This document shows, piece by piece, positions 1-10,301 of a DNA stretch of 64,000 bases. Source of the stretch: Osmia lignaria lignaria (Eukaryota; Arthropoda; Insecta; Hymenoptera; Megachilidae); contig NW_027478169.1 of the NCBI RefSeq assembly GCF_051020975.1, positions 10,168,001-10,232,000 on the forward strand, given 5' to 3'. Under the pieces are notes generated by a model. It was given only the letters and a program-made list of their open reading frames with translations, had not been told where the DNA came from and made no database searches. Position numbers and translations under genes: made by a program. The first letter of the stretch is position 1. Each line of letters starts with the position of its first letter.

Positions 1-426
1 TCAGAAGCGTAGTTTTCGAGATATATCGAGATATTTAAAAGATCCGAAGCCGCACCAACATAATAGAGATACAGAAACACCGTGGCCCCTTTCTTTGAGA
101 TAACTCTGCACTATTGCGAGCTGCAAATGCCACTTCCAGCTTAGCTGTGCAGAAGAAGAACAACAAAAAGAAGAAATATCTCGAAATATGTCCGTCAGGC
201 CCCTTCCCTTGAGATAAATCTGCAAATATCTCGGAAACGAAGCGAGCTATGGCAAAATGTTAAGAGACCTCTTTTGTAGAGAATTAAGTTTCCTACTTTT
301 TATGTTCTATGATATTTTTCGATCAGATGCGTAGTTCTCGAGATATATCGAGATATTTAAAAGTTCCGAAGCCGCACCAACATAATAGAGATACAGAAAC
401 ACCGTGGCCCCTTTCTTTGAGATAAC

Positions 427-475
427 TCTGCACTATTGCGAGCTGCAAATGCCACTTCCAGCTTAGCTGTGCAGA
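427..475. other. Imperfect hairpin element of the monomer (reference copy)
   Basis: Outer arms tctgcac (427-433) and gtgcaga (469-475) are perfectly complementary, 7 bp. Inside them, agctg (441-445) pairs with cagct (459-463). The element recurs once per monomer. Two main sequence versions exist, gctgcaa..ttccagctt and gctggaa..ttccagttt. Both keep a stem, and a rarer gctggaa..ttccagct version gives 8 perfect inner pairs (21573, 23505, 63754). Whether it folds in DNA or in a transcript cannot be told from sequence. Confidence 0.6.
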
Positions 476-496
476 AGAAGAACAACAAGAAGAAGA
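473..496. repeat. 24-nt purine-rich perfect mirror repeat (reference copy)
   Basis: The GAA-rich tract reads the same in both directions on one strand: the centre lies between 484 and 485, and the flanking bases match outward to 473 and 496. Only two pyrimidines (C at 483 and 486) interrupt it. Mirror-symmetric purine tracts are known candidates for intramolecular triplex (H-DNA), although the two C interruptions weaken this. The tract occurs in most monomers. Derived forms break the symmetry, for example agaagacc, agaggaag, caaaaagaag and caagaacaag. Confidence 0.65.
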
Positions 497-590
497 AATA
501 TCTCGAAATATGTCCGTCAGGCCCCTTCCCTTGAGATAAATCTTCAAATATCTCGGAAACGAAGCGAGCTATGGCAAAATGTTAAGAGAC

Positions 591-643
591 CTTTTTTGTA
601 GAGAATTAAGTTTCCTACTTTTTATGTTCTATGATATTTTTTG
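591..643. other. T-tract-rich tail, possible intrinsically bent segment (reference copy)
   Basis: T-runs occur at about 592-597, 611-613, 619-623 and 637-642. Their centres lie roughly 17, 9 and 18 bases apart, close to multiples of the helical repeat, as in curved DNA. In beta-type tails the third run is interrupted (ctacaatttatg instead of ctactttttatg). Bending is a prediction from tract spacing only. No promoter or terminator is claimed. Confidence 0.4.
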
Positions 644-1288
644 ATCAGATGCGTAGTTCTCGAGATATATCAAGATATCTAAAAGTTCCGAAGCCGCACC
701 AACATAATAGAGATACAGAAACACCGTGGCCCCTTTCTTCGAAATAACTCTGCACTATTGCGAGCTGCAAATGCCACTTCCAGCTTAGCTGTGCAGAAGA
801 AGAACAACAAGAAGAAGAAATATCTCGAAAAATGTCCGTCAGGCCCCTTCCCTTGAGATAAATCTGCAAATATCTCGGAAACGAAGCGAGCTATGGCAAA
901 ATGTTAAGAGACCTTATTTGTAGAGTATTAAGTTTCCTACTTTTTATGTTCTGTGATATTTTTTGATCAGATGCGTAGTTCTCGAGATATATCAAGATAT
1001 TTAAAAGTTCCGAAGCCGCACCAACATAATAGAGATACAGAAACACCGTGGCCCCTTTCTTTGAGATAACTCTGCACTATTGCGAGCTGCAAATGCCGCT
1101 TCCAGCTTAGCTGTGCAGAAGAAGACCAACAAGAAGAAGAAATATCTCGAAATATGTCCGTCAGGCCCCTTCCCTTGAGATAAATCTGCAAATATCTCGG
1201 AAACGAAGCGAGCTATGGCAAAATGTTAAGAGACCTTATTTGTGGAGAATTAAGTTTCCTACTTTTTATGTTCTATGATATTATTTGA

Positions 1289-2253
1289 TCAGATGCGTAG
1301 TTCTCGAGATATATCAAGATATTTAAAAGTTCCGAAGCCGCACCAACATAATAGAGATACAGAAACACCGTGGCCCCTTTCTTTGAGATAACTCTGCACT
1401 ATTGCGAGCTGCAAATGCCACTTCCAGCTTAGCTGTGCAGAAGAAGAACAACAAGAAGAAGAAATATCTCGAAATATGTCCGTCAGGCCCCTTCCCTTGA
1501 GATAAATCTGCATATATCTCGGAAGCGAAGCGAGCTATGGCAAAATGTTAGAGACCTTTTTTGTGGAGAATTAAGTTTCCTACTTTTTATGTTCTATGAT
1601 ATTATTTGATCAGATGCGTAGTTCTCGAGATATATCAAGATATTTAAAAGTTCCGAAGCCGCACCAACATAATAGAGATACAGAAACACCGTGGCCCCTT
1701 TCTTTGAGATAACTCTGCACTATTGCGAGCTGCAAATGCCACTTCCAGCTTAGCTGTGCAGAAGAAGAACAACAAGAAGAAGAAATATCTCGAAATATGT
1801 CCGTCAGGCCCCTTCCCTTGAGATAAATCTGCATATATCTCGGAAGCGAAGCGAGTTATGGCAAAATGTTAAGAGACCTTTTTTGTAGAGAATTATGTTT
1901 CCTACAATTTATGTTCTATGATATTTTTTGATCAGAAGCGTAGTTTTCGAGATATATCAAGATATTTAAAAGTTCCGAAGCCGCACCAACATAATAGAGA
2001 TACAGAAACACCGTGGCCCCTTTCTTTCAGATAACTCTGCACTACTGCGAGCTGGAAATGCCACTTCCAGTTTAGCTGTGCAGAAGAAGAACAACAAGAA
2101 GAAGAAATATCTCGAAATATGTCCGTCAGGCCCCTTCCCTTGAGATAAATCTGCAAGTATCTTGGAAACGAAGCGAGCTATGGCAAAATGTTAAGAGACC
2201 TTTTTTGTAGAGAATTAAGTTTCCTACTTTTTATGTTCTACGATATTTTTTGA
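1289..2253. repeat. Three-monomer block, first copy (second at 4829-5793)
   Basis: Monomers 1289, 1610 and 1932 correspond in order to 4829, 5150 and 5472, an offset of 3,540 bases. Shared markers are a one-base loss (tgttagagacc instead of tgttaagagacc) in the first monomer, the gcatatatctcggaagcg tail, and the gctggaaatg/ttccagttt hairpin in the third. The one-base loss makes each first monomer 321 bp and also occurs in the monomer at 3542. Confidence 0.8.
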
Positions 2254-2575
2254 TCAGATGCGTAGTTCTCGAGATATATCAAGATATTTAAAAGTTCCGA
2301 AGCCGCACCAACATAATAGAGATACAGAAACACCGTGGCCCCTTTCTTTGAGATAACTCTGCACTATTGCGAGCTGCAAATGCCACTTCCAGCTTAGCTG
2401 TGCAGAAGAAGAACAACAAGAAGAAGAAATATCTCGAAATATGTCCGTCAGGCCCCTTCCCTTGAGATAAATCTGCAAATATCTCGGAAACGAAGCGAGC
2501 TATGGCAAAATGTTAAGCGACTTTATTTGTAGAGAATTAAGTTTCCTACTTTTTACGTTCTATGATATTTTTTAA

Positions 2576-3219
2576 TCAGATGCGTAGTTCTCGAGATATA
2601 TAAAGATATTTTAAAGTTCCGAAGCCGCACCAACATAATAGAGATACAGAAACACCGTGGCCCCTTTCATTGAGATAACTCTGCACTATTGCGAGCTGCA
2701 AATGCCACTTCCAGCTTAGCTGTGCAGAAGAAGAACAACAAGAAGAAGAAATATCTCGAAATATGTCCGTCAGGCCCCTTCCCTTGAGATAAATCTGCAA
2801 ATATCTCGGAAGCGAAGCGAGCTATGGCAAAATGTTAAGCGACTTTATTTGTAGAGAATTAAGTTTCCTACTTTTTACGTTCTATGATATTTTTTAATCA
2901 GATGCGTAGTTCTCGAGATATATAAAGATATTTTAAAGTTCCGAAGCCGCACCAACATAATAGAGATACAGAAACACCGTGGCCCCTTTCTTTGAGATAA
3001 CTCTGCACTATTGCGAGCTGCAAATGCCACTTCCAGCTTAGCTGTGCAGAAGAAGAACAACAAGAAGAAGAAATATCTCGAAAAATGTCCGTCAGGCCCC
3101 TTCCCTTGAGATAAATCTGCAAATATCTCGGAAACGAAACGAGCTATGGCAAAATGTTAAGAGACCTTATTTGTAGAGAATTAAGTTTCCTACTTTTTAT
3201 GTTCTATGATATTTTTTGA
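2576..3219. repeat. Single-monomer tandem duplication
   Basis: Monomers 2576 and 2898 share a rare head (atataaagatattttaaag) and are each preceded by the same rare tail (gcgactttatttg, tttttacgttc and ttttaatcag). This fits duplication of exactly one 322-bp unit. A further copy of the head sits at 3542, preceded by a tttttacgttc tail with the normal ttttgatcag boundary. Confidence 0.75.
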
Positions 3220-4184
3220 TCAGATGCGTAGCTCTCGAGATATATCAAGATATTTAAAAGTTCCGAAGCCGCACCAACATAATAGAGATACAGAAACACC
3301 GTGGCCCCTTTCTTTGAGATAACTCTGCACTATTGCGAGCTGCAAATGCCACTTCCAGCTTAGCTGTGCAGAAGAAGACCAACAAGAAGAAGAAATATCT
3401 CGAGATATGTCCGTCAGGCCCCTTCCCTTGAGATAAATCTGCAAATATCTCGGAAACGAAGCGAGCTATGGCAAAATGTTAAGAGACCTTATTTGTAGAG
3501 AAATAAGTTTCCTACTTTTTACGTTCTATGATATTTTTTGATCAGATGCGTAGTTCTCGAGATATATAAAGATATTTTAAAGTTCCGAAGCCGCACCAAC
3601 ATAATAGAGATACAGAAACACCGTGGCCCCTTTCTTTGAGATAACTCTGCACTATTGCGAGCTGCAAATGCCACTTCCAGCTTAGCTGTGCAGAAGAAGA
3701 ACAACAAGAAGAAGAAATATCTCGAAATATGTCCGTCAGGCCCCTTCCCTTGAGATAAATCTGCATATATCTCGGAAGCGAAGCGAGCTATGGCAAAATG
3801 TTAGAGACCTTTTTTGTGGAGAATTAAGTTTCCTACTTTTTATGTTCTATGATATTATTTGATCAGATGCGTAGTTCTCGAGATATATCAAGATATTTAA
3901 AAGCTCCGAAGCCGCACCAACATAATAGAGATACAGAAACACCGTGGCCCCTTTCTTTGAGATAACTCTGCACTATTGCGAGCTGCAAATGCCACTTCCA
4001 GCTTAGCTGTGCAGAAGAAGAACAACAAGAAGAAGAAATATCTCGAAATATGTCCGTCAGGCCCCTTCCCTTGAGATAAATCTGCATATATCTCGGAAGC
4101 GAAGCGAGCTATGGCAAAATGTTAAGAGACCTTTTTTGTAGAGAATTATGTTTCCTACAATTTATGTTCTATGATATTTTTTGA

Positions 4185-4828
4185 TCAGAAGCGTAGTTTT
4201 CGAGATATATCAAGATATTTAAAAGTTCCGAAGCCGCACCAACATAATAGAGATACAGAAACACCGTGGCCCCTTTCTTTCAGATAACTCTGCACTACTG
4301 CGAGCTGGAAATGCCACTTCCAGTTTAGCTGTGCAGAAGAAGAACAACAAGAAGAAGAAATATCTCGAAATATGTCCGTCAGGCCCCTTCCCTTGAGATA
4401 AATCTGCATATATCTCGGAAGCGAAGCGAGCTATGGCAAAATGTTAAGAGACCTTTTTTGTAGAGAATTATGTTTCCTACAATTTATGTTCTATGATATT
4501 TTTTGATCAGAAGCGTAGTTTTCGAGATATATCAAGATATTTAAAAGTTCCGAAGCCGCACCAACATAATAGAGATACAGAAACACCGTGGCCCCTTTCT
4601 TTCAGATAACTCTGCACTACTGCGAGCTGGAAATGCCACTTCCAGTTTAGCTGTGCAGAAGAAGAACAACAAGAAGAAGAAATATCTCGAAATATGTCCG
4701 TCAGGCCCCTTCCCTTGAGATAAATCTGCAAGTATCTTGGAAACGAAGCGAGCTATGGCAAAATGTTAAGAGACCTTTTTTGTAGAGAATTAAGTTTCCT
4801 ACTTTTTATGTTCTATGATATTTTTTGA
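4185..4828. repeat. Adjacent near-identical monomer pair
   Basis: Monomers 4185 and 4507 both carry the beta head, ctttcagataac, cactactgcg and the gctggaaatg/ttccagttt hairpin. They differ in the tail: gcatatatctcggaagcg with a beta end, versus gcaagtatcttggaaacg with an alpha end. The second matches the tail of 1932, so an exchange inside the unit is likely. Confidence 0.7.
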
Positions 4829-5793
4829 TCAGATGCGTAGTTCTCGAGATATATCAAGATATTTAAAAGTTCCGAAGCCGCACCAACATAATAGAGATAC
4901 AGAAACACCGTGGCCCCTTTCTTTGAGATAACTCTGCACTATTGCGAGCTGCAAATGCCACTTCCAGCTTAGCTGTGCAGAAGAAGAACAACAAGAAGAA
5001 GAAATATCTCGAAATATGTCCGTCAGGCCCCTTCCCTTGAGATAAATCTGCATATATCTCGGAAGCGAAGCGAGCTATGGCAAAATGTTAGAGACCTTTT
5101 TTGTGGAGAATTAAGTTTCCTACTTTTTATGTTCTATGATATTATTTGATCAGATGCGTAGTTCTCGAGATATATCAAGATATTTAAAAGTTCCGAAGCC
5201 GCACCAACATAATAGAGATACAGAAACACCGTGGCCCCTTTCTTTGAGATAACTCTGCACTATTGCGAGCTGCAAATGCCACTTCCAGCTTAGCTGTGCA
5301 GAAGAAGAACAACAAGAAGAAGAAATATCTCGAAATATGTCCGTCAGGCCCCTTCCCTTGAGATAAATCTGCATATATCTCGGAAGCGAAGCGAGCTATG
5401 GCAAAATGTTAAGAGACCTTTTTTGTAGAGAATTATGTTTCCTACAATTTATGTTCTATGATATTTTTTGATCAGAAGCGTAGTTTTCGAGATATATCAA
5501 GATACTTAAAAGTTCCGAAGCCGCACCAACATAATAGAGATACAGAAACACCGTGGCCCCTTTCTTTCAGATAACTCTGCACTACTGCGAGCTGGAAATG
5601 CCACTTCCAGTTTAGCTGTGCAGAAGAAGAACAACAAGAAGAAGAAATATCTCGAAATATGTCCGTCAGGCCCCTTCCCTTGAGATAAATCTGCATATAT
5701 CTCGGAAGCGAAGCGAGCTATGGCAAAATGTTAAGAGACCTTTTTTGTAGAGAATTATGTTTCCTACAATTTATGTTCTATGATATTTTTTGA
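4829..5793. repeat. Three-monomer block, second copy (first at 1289-2253)
   Basis: This is the counterpart of 1289-2253, with the same order of marker variants and the same one-base loss at the end of its first monomer. The third monomer differs slightly: it has gatacttaaaag in the head and a gcatatatctcgg rather than gcaagtatcttgg tail. Confidence 0.8.
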
Positions 5794-6759
5794 TCAGATG
5801 CGTAGTTCTCGAGATATATCAAGATATTTAAAAGTTCCGAAGCCGCACCAACATAATAGAGATACAGAAACACCGTGGCCCCTTTCTTTGAGATAACTCT
5901 GCACTATTGCGAGCTGCAAATGCCACTTCCAGCTTAGCTGTGCAGAAGAAGAACAACAAGAAGAAGAAATATCTCGAAATATGTCCGTCAGGCCCCTTCC
6001 CTTGAGATAAATCTGCAAATATCTCGGAAACGAAGCGAGCTATGGCAAAATGTTGAGAGACCTTATTTGTAGAGAATTAAGTTTCCTACTTTTTATGTTG
6101 TATGATATTTTTTGATCAGATGCGTAGTTCTCGAGATATATCAAGATATTTAAAAGTTCCGAAGCCGCACCAACATAATAGAGATACAGAAACACCGTGG
6201 CCCCTTTCTTTGAGATAACTCTGCGCCATTGCGAGCTGGAAATGCCACTTCCAGTTTAGCTGTGCAGAAGAAGAACAACAAGAAGAGGAAATATCTCGAA
6301 ATATGTCCGTCAGGCCCCTTCCCTTGAGATATATCTGCAAATATCTCGGAAACGAAACGAGCTATGGCAAAATGTTAAGAGACCTTTTTTGTAGAGAATT
6401 AAGTTTCCTACTTTTTATGTTCTATGATATTATTTGATCAGATGCGTAGTTCTCGAGATATATCAAGATATTTAAAAGTTCCGAAGCCGCACCGACATAA
6501 TAGAGATACAGAAACACCGTGGTCCCTTTCTTTCAGATAACTCTGCACTATTGCGAGCTGGAAATGCCACTTCCTGTTTAGCTGTGCAGAAGAAGAACAA
6601 CAAGAAGAAGAAATATCCCGAAATATGTCCGTCAGGCCCCTTCCCTTGAGATAAATCTGCATATATCTCGGAAACGAAGCGAGCTATGGCAAAATGTTAA
6701 GAGACCTTTTTGGTAGAGAATGAAGTTTCCTACTTTTTATGTTCTATGATATTTTTTGA

Positions 6760-8047
6760 TCAGATGCGTAGTTCTCGAGATATATCAAGATATTTAAAAG
6801 TTCCGAAGCCGCACCAACATAATAGAGATACAGAAACACCGTGGCCCCTTTCTTTGAGATAACTCTGCACCATTGCGAGCTGCAAATGCCACTTCCAGCT
6901 TAGCTGTGCAGAAGAAGAACAACAAGAAGAAGAAATATCTCGAAATATGTCCGTCAGACCCCTTCCCTTGAGATAAATCTGCAAATATCTCGGAAACGAA
7001 GCGAGATATGGCAAAATGTTAAGAGACCTTTTTTGTAGAGAATTATGTTTCCCACAATTTACGTTCTATGATATTTTTTGATCAGAAGCGTAGTTTTCGA
7101 GATATATCGAGATATTTAAAAGATCCGAAGCCGCACCAACATAATAGAGATACAGAAACACCGTGGCCCCTTTCTTCGAGATAACTCTGCACTATTGCGT
7201 GCTGCAAATGCCCCTTCCAGCTTAGCTGTGCAGAAGAAGACCAACAAGAAGAAGAAATATCTCGAAATATGTCCGTCAGGCCCCTTCCCTTGAGATAAAT
7301 CTGCAAATATCTCGGAAACGAAGCGAGCTATGGCAAAATGTTAAGAGACCTTATTTGTGGAGAATTAAGTTTCCTACTTTTTAAGTTCTATGATATTATT
7401 TGATCAGATGCGTAGTTCTCGAGATATATCAAGATATTTAAAAGTTCCGAAGCCGCACCAACATAATAGAGATACAGAAACACCGTGGCCCCTTTCTTTG
7501 AGATAACTCTGCACCATTGCGAGCTGCAAATGCCACTTCCAGCTTAGCTGTGCAGAAGAAGAACAACAAGAAGAAGAAATATCTCGAAATATGTCCGTCA
7601 GACCCCTTCCCTTGAGATAAATCTGCAAATATCTCGGAAACGAAGCGAGATATGGCAAAATGTTAAGAGACCTTTTTTGTAGAGAATTATGTTTCCCACA
7701 ATTTACGTTCTATGATATTTTTTGATCAGAAGCGTAGTTTTCGAGATATATCGAGATATTTAAAAGATCCGAAGCCGCACCAACATAATAGAGATACAGA
7801 AACACCGTGGCCCCTTTCTTCGAGATAACTCTGCACTATTGCGTGCTGCAAATGCCCCTTCCAGCTTAGCTGTGCAGAAGAAGACCAACAAGAAGAAGAA
7901 ATATCTCGAAATATGTCCGTCAGGCCCCTTCCCTTGAGATAAATCTGCAAATATCTCGGAAACGAAGCGAGCTATGGCAAAATGTTAAGAGACCTTATTT
8001 GTGGAGAATTAAGTTTCCTACTTTTTATGTTCTATGATATTATTTGA
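6760..8047. repeat. Tandem duplication of a 644-bp dimer
   Basis: 6760-7403 and 7404-8047 are two copies of an alpha-head plus beta-head dimer. Shared private markers are gcgagatatggc, gtttcccacaatttacg, ctttcttcgagataac, tgcgtgctgc, gccccttccagc, gaagaccaac and ttatttgtggag. A visible difference is ttaagttcta (7381) versus ttatgttcta (8021). A related dimer with the first two markers lies at 11912-12555. Confidence 0.88.
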
Positions 8048-9657
8048 TCAGATGCGTAGTTCTCGAGATATATCAAGATATTTAAAAGTTCCGAAGCCGC
8101 ACCAACATAATAGAGATACAGAAACACCGTGGCCCCTTTCTTTGAGATAACTCTGCACTATTGCGAGCTGCAAAGGCCACTTCCAGCTTAGCTGTGCAGA
8201 AGAAGAACAACAAGAAGAAGAAATATCTCGAAATATGTCCGTCAGGCCCCTTCCCTTGAGATAAATCTGCATATATCTCGGAAGCGAAGCGAGCTATGGC
8301 AAAATGTTAAGAGACCTTTTTTGTAGAGAATTATGTTTCCTACAATTTATGTTCTATGATATTTTTTGTTCAGAAGCGTAGTTTTCGAGATATATCAAGA
8401 TATTTAAAAGTTCCGAAGCCGCACCAACATAATAGAGATACAGAAACACCGTGGCCCCTTTCTTTCAGATAACTCTGCACTATTGCGAGCTGGAAATGCC
8501 ACTTCCAGTTTAGCTGTGCAGAAGAAGAACAACAAGAAGAAGAAATATCTCGAAATATGTCCGTCAGGCCCCTTCCCTTGAGATAAATCTGCATATATCT
8601 CGGAAACGAAGCGAGCTATGGCAAAATGTTGAGAGACCTTTTTTGTAGAGAATTAAGTTTTCTACTTTTTATGTTCTATGATATTTTTTGATCAGATGCG
8701 TAGTTCTCGAGATATATCAAGATATTTAAAAGTTCCGAAGCCGCACCAACATAATAGAGATACAGAAACACCGTGGCCCCTTTCTTTGAGATAACTCGGC
8801 ACTACTGCGAGCTGGAAATGCCACTTCCAGTTTAGCTGTACAGAAGAAGAACAACAAGAAGAAGAAATATCTCGAAATATGTCCGTCAGGCCCCTTCCCT
8901 TGAGATAAATCTGCAAGTATCTTGGAAACGAAGCGAGCTATGGCAAAATGTTAAGAGACCTTTTTTGTAGAGAATTAAGTTTCCTACTTTTTATGTTCTA
9001 TGACATTTTTTGATCAGATGCGTAGTTCTCGAGATATATCAAGATATTTAAAAGTTCGGAAGCCGCACCAACATAATAGAGATACAGAAACACCGTGGCC
9101 CCTTTTTTTGAGATAACTCTGCACTATTGCGAGCTGCAAATGCCACTTCCAGCTTAGCTGTGCAGAAGAAGAACAACAAGAAGAAGAAATATCTCGAAAT
9201 ATGTCCGTCAGGCCCCTTCCCTTGAGATAAATCTGCATATATCTCGGAAACGAAGCGAGCTATGGCAAAATGTTGAGAGACGTTTTTTGTAGAGAATTAA
9301 GTTTTCTACTTTTTATGTTCTATGATATTTTTTGATCAGATGCGTAGTTCTCGAGATATATCAAGATATTTAAAAGTTCCGAAGCCGCACCAACATAATA
9401 GAGATACAGAAACACCGTGGCCCCTTTCTTTGAGATAACTCGGCACTACTGCGAGCTGGAAATGCCACTTCCAGTTTAGCTGTGCAGAAGAAGAACAACA
9501 AGAAGAAGAAATATCTCGAAATATGTCCGTCAGGCCCCTTCCCTTGAGATAAATCTGCAAGTATCTTGGAAACGAAGCGAGCTATGGCAAAATGCTGAGA
9601 GACCTTTTTTGTAGAGAATTAAGTTTCCTACTTTTTATGTTCTATGATATTTTTTGA

Positions 9658-10301
9658 TCAGATGCGTTGTTCTCGAGATATATCAAGATATTTAAAAGTT
9701 CCGAAGCCGCACCAACATAATAGAGATACAGAAACACCGTGGCCCCTTTCTTTGAGATAACTCTGCACTATTGCGAGCTGCAAATGCCACTTCCAGCTTA
9801 GCTGTGCAGAAGAAGAACAACAAAAAGAAGAAATATCTCGAAATATGTCCGTCAGGCCCCTTCCCTTGAGATAAATCTGCAAATATCTCGGAAACGAAGC
9901 GAGCTATGGCAAAATGTTAAGAGACCTCTTTTGTAGAGAATTAAGTTTCCTACTTTTTATGTTCTATGATATTTTTCGATCAGATGCGTAGTTCTCGAGA
10001 TATATCAAGATATTTAAAAGTTCCGAAGCCGCACCAACATAATAGAGATACAGACACACCGTGGCCCCTTTCTTTGAGATAACTCTGCGCTACTGCGAGC
10101 TGCAAATGCCACTTCCAGCTTAGCTGTGCAGAAGAAGAACAACAAGAAGAAGAAATATCTGGAAATATGTCCGTCAGGCCCCTTCCCTTGAGATAAATCT
10201 GCAAATATCTCGGAAACGAAGCGAGCTACGGCAAAATGTTAAGAGACCTTTTTTGTAGAAAATTAGGATTCCTACTTTTTATGTTCTATGATATTTTTTG
10301 A
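9658..10301. repeat. Dimer block, first copy (second at 11268-11911)
   Basis: Monomers 9658 and 9980 match 11268 and 11590, an offset of 1,610 bases (five monomers). Shared markers are caaaaagaag, cctcttttgtag, tttttcgatcag, gacacaccg, atatctggaaat and tagaaaatt with ggattcc. They differ at cgttgttctcg versus cgtagttctcg and at ctacggc versus ctactgc. Monomer 1 of the window shares the caaaaagaag type. Confidence 0.78.

Larger units (their letters stand above)
348..506. repeat. Long-range 11-bp inverted repeat within the monomer (reference copy)
   Basis: tcgagatattt at 348-358 is the exact reverse complement of aaatatctcga at 496-506, with 137 bases between them. A third copy, aaatatctcgg at 546-556, pairs over 10 bases. 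The perfect form depends on the beta-type head (atcgag). The common alpha-type head (atcaag) and the type with atccag each put one mismatch in the stem. Pairing is therefore not maintained across monomers, which argues against strong selection on this structure. Confidence 0.6.
402..581. repeat. Diverged internal direct duplication inside the monomer (reference copy)
   Basis: Bases 402-451 and 514-581 are related. The best core aligns 408-432 (cccc..ttgagataactctgca) with 522-546; against the consensus second copy (gataaatctgca), 22 of 25 positions agree. The match extends left through ccgt-gg versus ccgtcagg. It extends right to gcgagct-gcaaatg versus gcgagctatggcaaaatg once an extra tract around 547-565 is allowed for. 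The offset rises from about 112-114 to 130 bases through these small indels. I infer that the 322-bp unit grew from a shorter ancestral repeat by internal duplication. The same relation holds in all monomers. Confidence 0.7.
323..644. repeat. Reference satellite monomer (322 bp)
   Basis: This copy is used as the anatomical reference. In order it holds: a head with an XhoI-type ctcgag palindrome (337-342) and a gagatat-rich stretch; a highly conserved middle around 365-432; an imperfect hairpin (427-475); a purine-rich mirror repeat (473-496); an atatctcga element (496-506); a conserved atatgtccgtcaggcc stretch; a second gagataa/tctcgg stretch; and a T-tract-rich tail ending at the gatcag boundary. 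Base count is 65 C and 61 G (39% GC) with 11 CpGs. Most monomers carry a BclI-type tgatca at the boundary; this one starts after cgatca, so it keeps only the GATC core there. Confidence 0.95.

Noticed and set aside
570..600. Pol III promoter and terminator (A-box-like tggcaaaatgt followed by a T6 run)
   Set aside because: The A-box match is imperfect at its last base, no B-box is found (gttccgaagcc needs an extra base), and the T-runs are part of an AT-rich tail.
323..644. CENP-B box in the monomer
   Set aside because: I looked for the TTCG....A..CGGG pattern on both strands. The TTCG-containing stretches (ttcgagatatatcgag and the reverse of cggaaacgaagcg) lack the CGGG part.
323..644. Hammerhead ribozyme, as found in some animal satellites
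   Set aside because: A ggaaac stretch resembles the GAAA core, but no CUGANGA partner is present on either strand; the closest words are ctgatca and ctgaatc.
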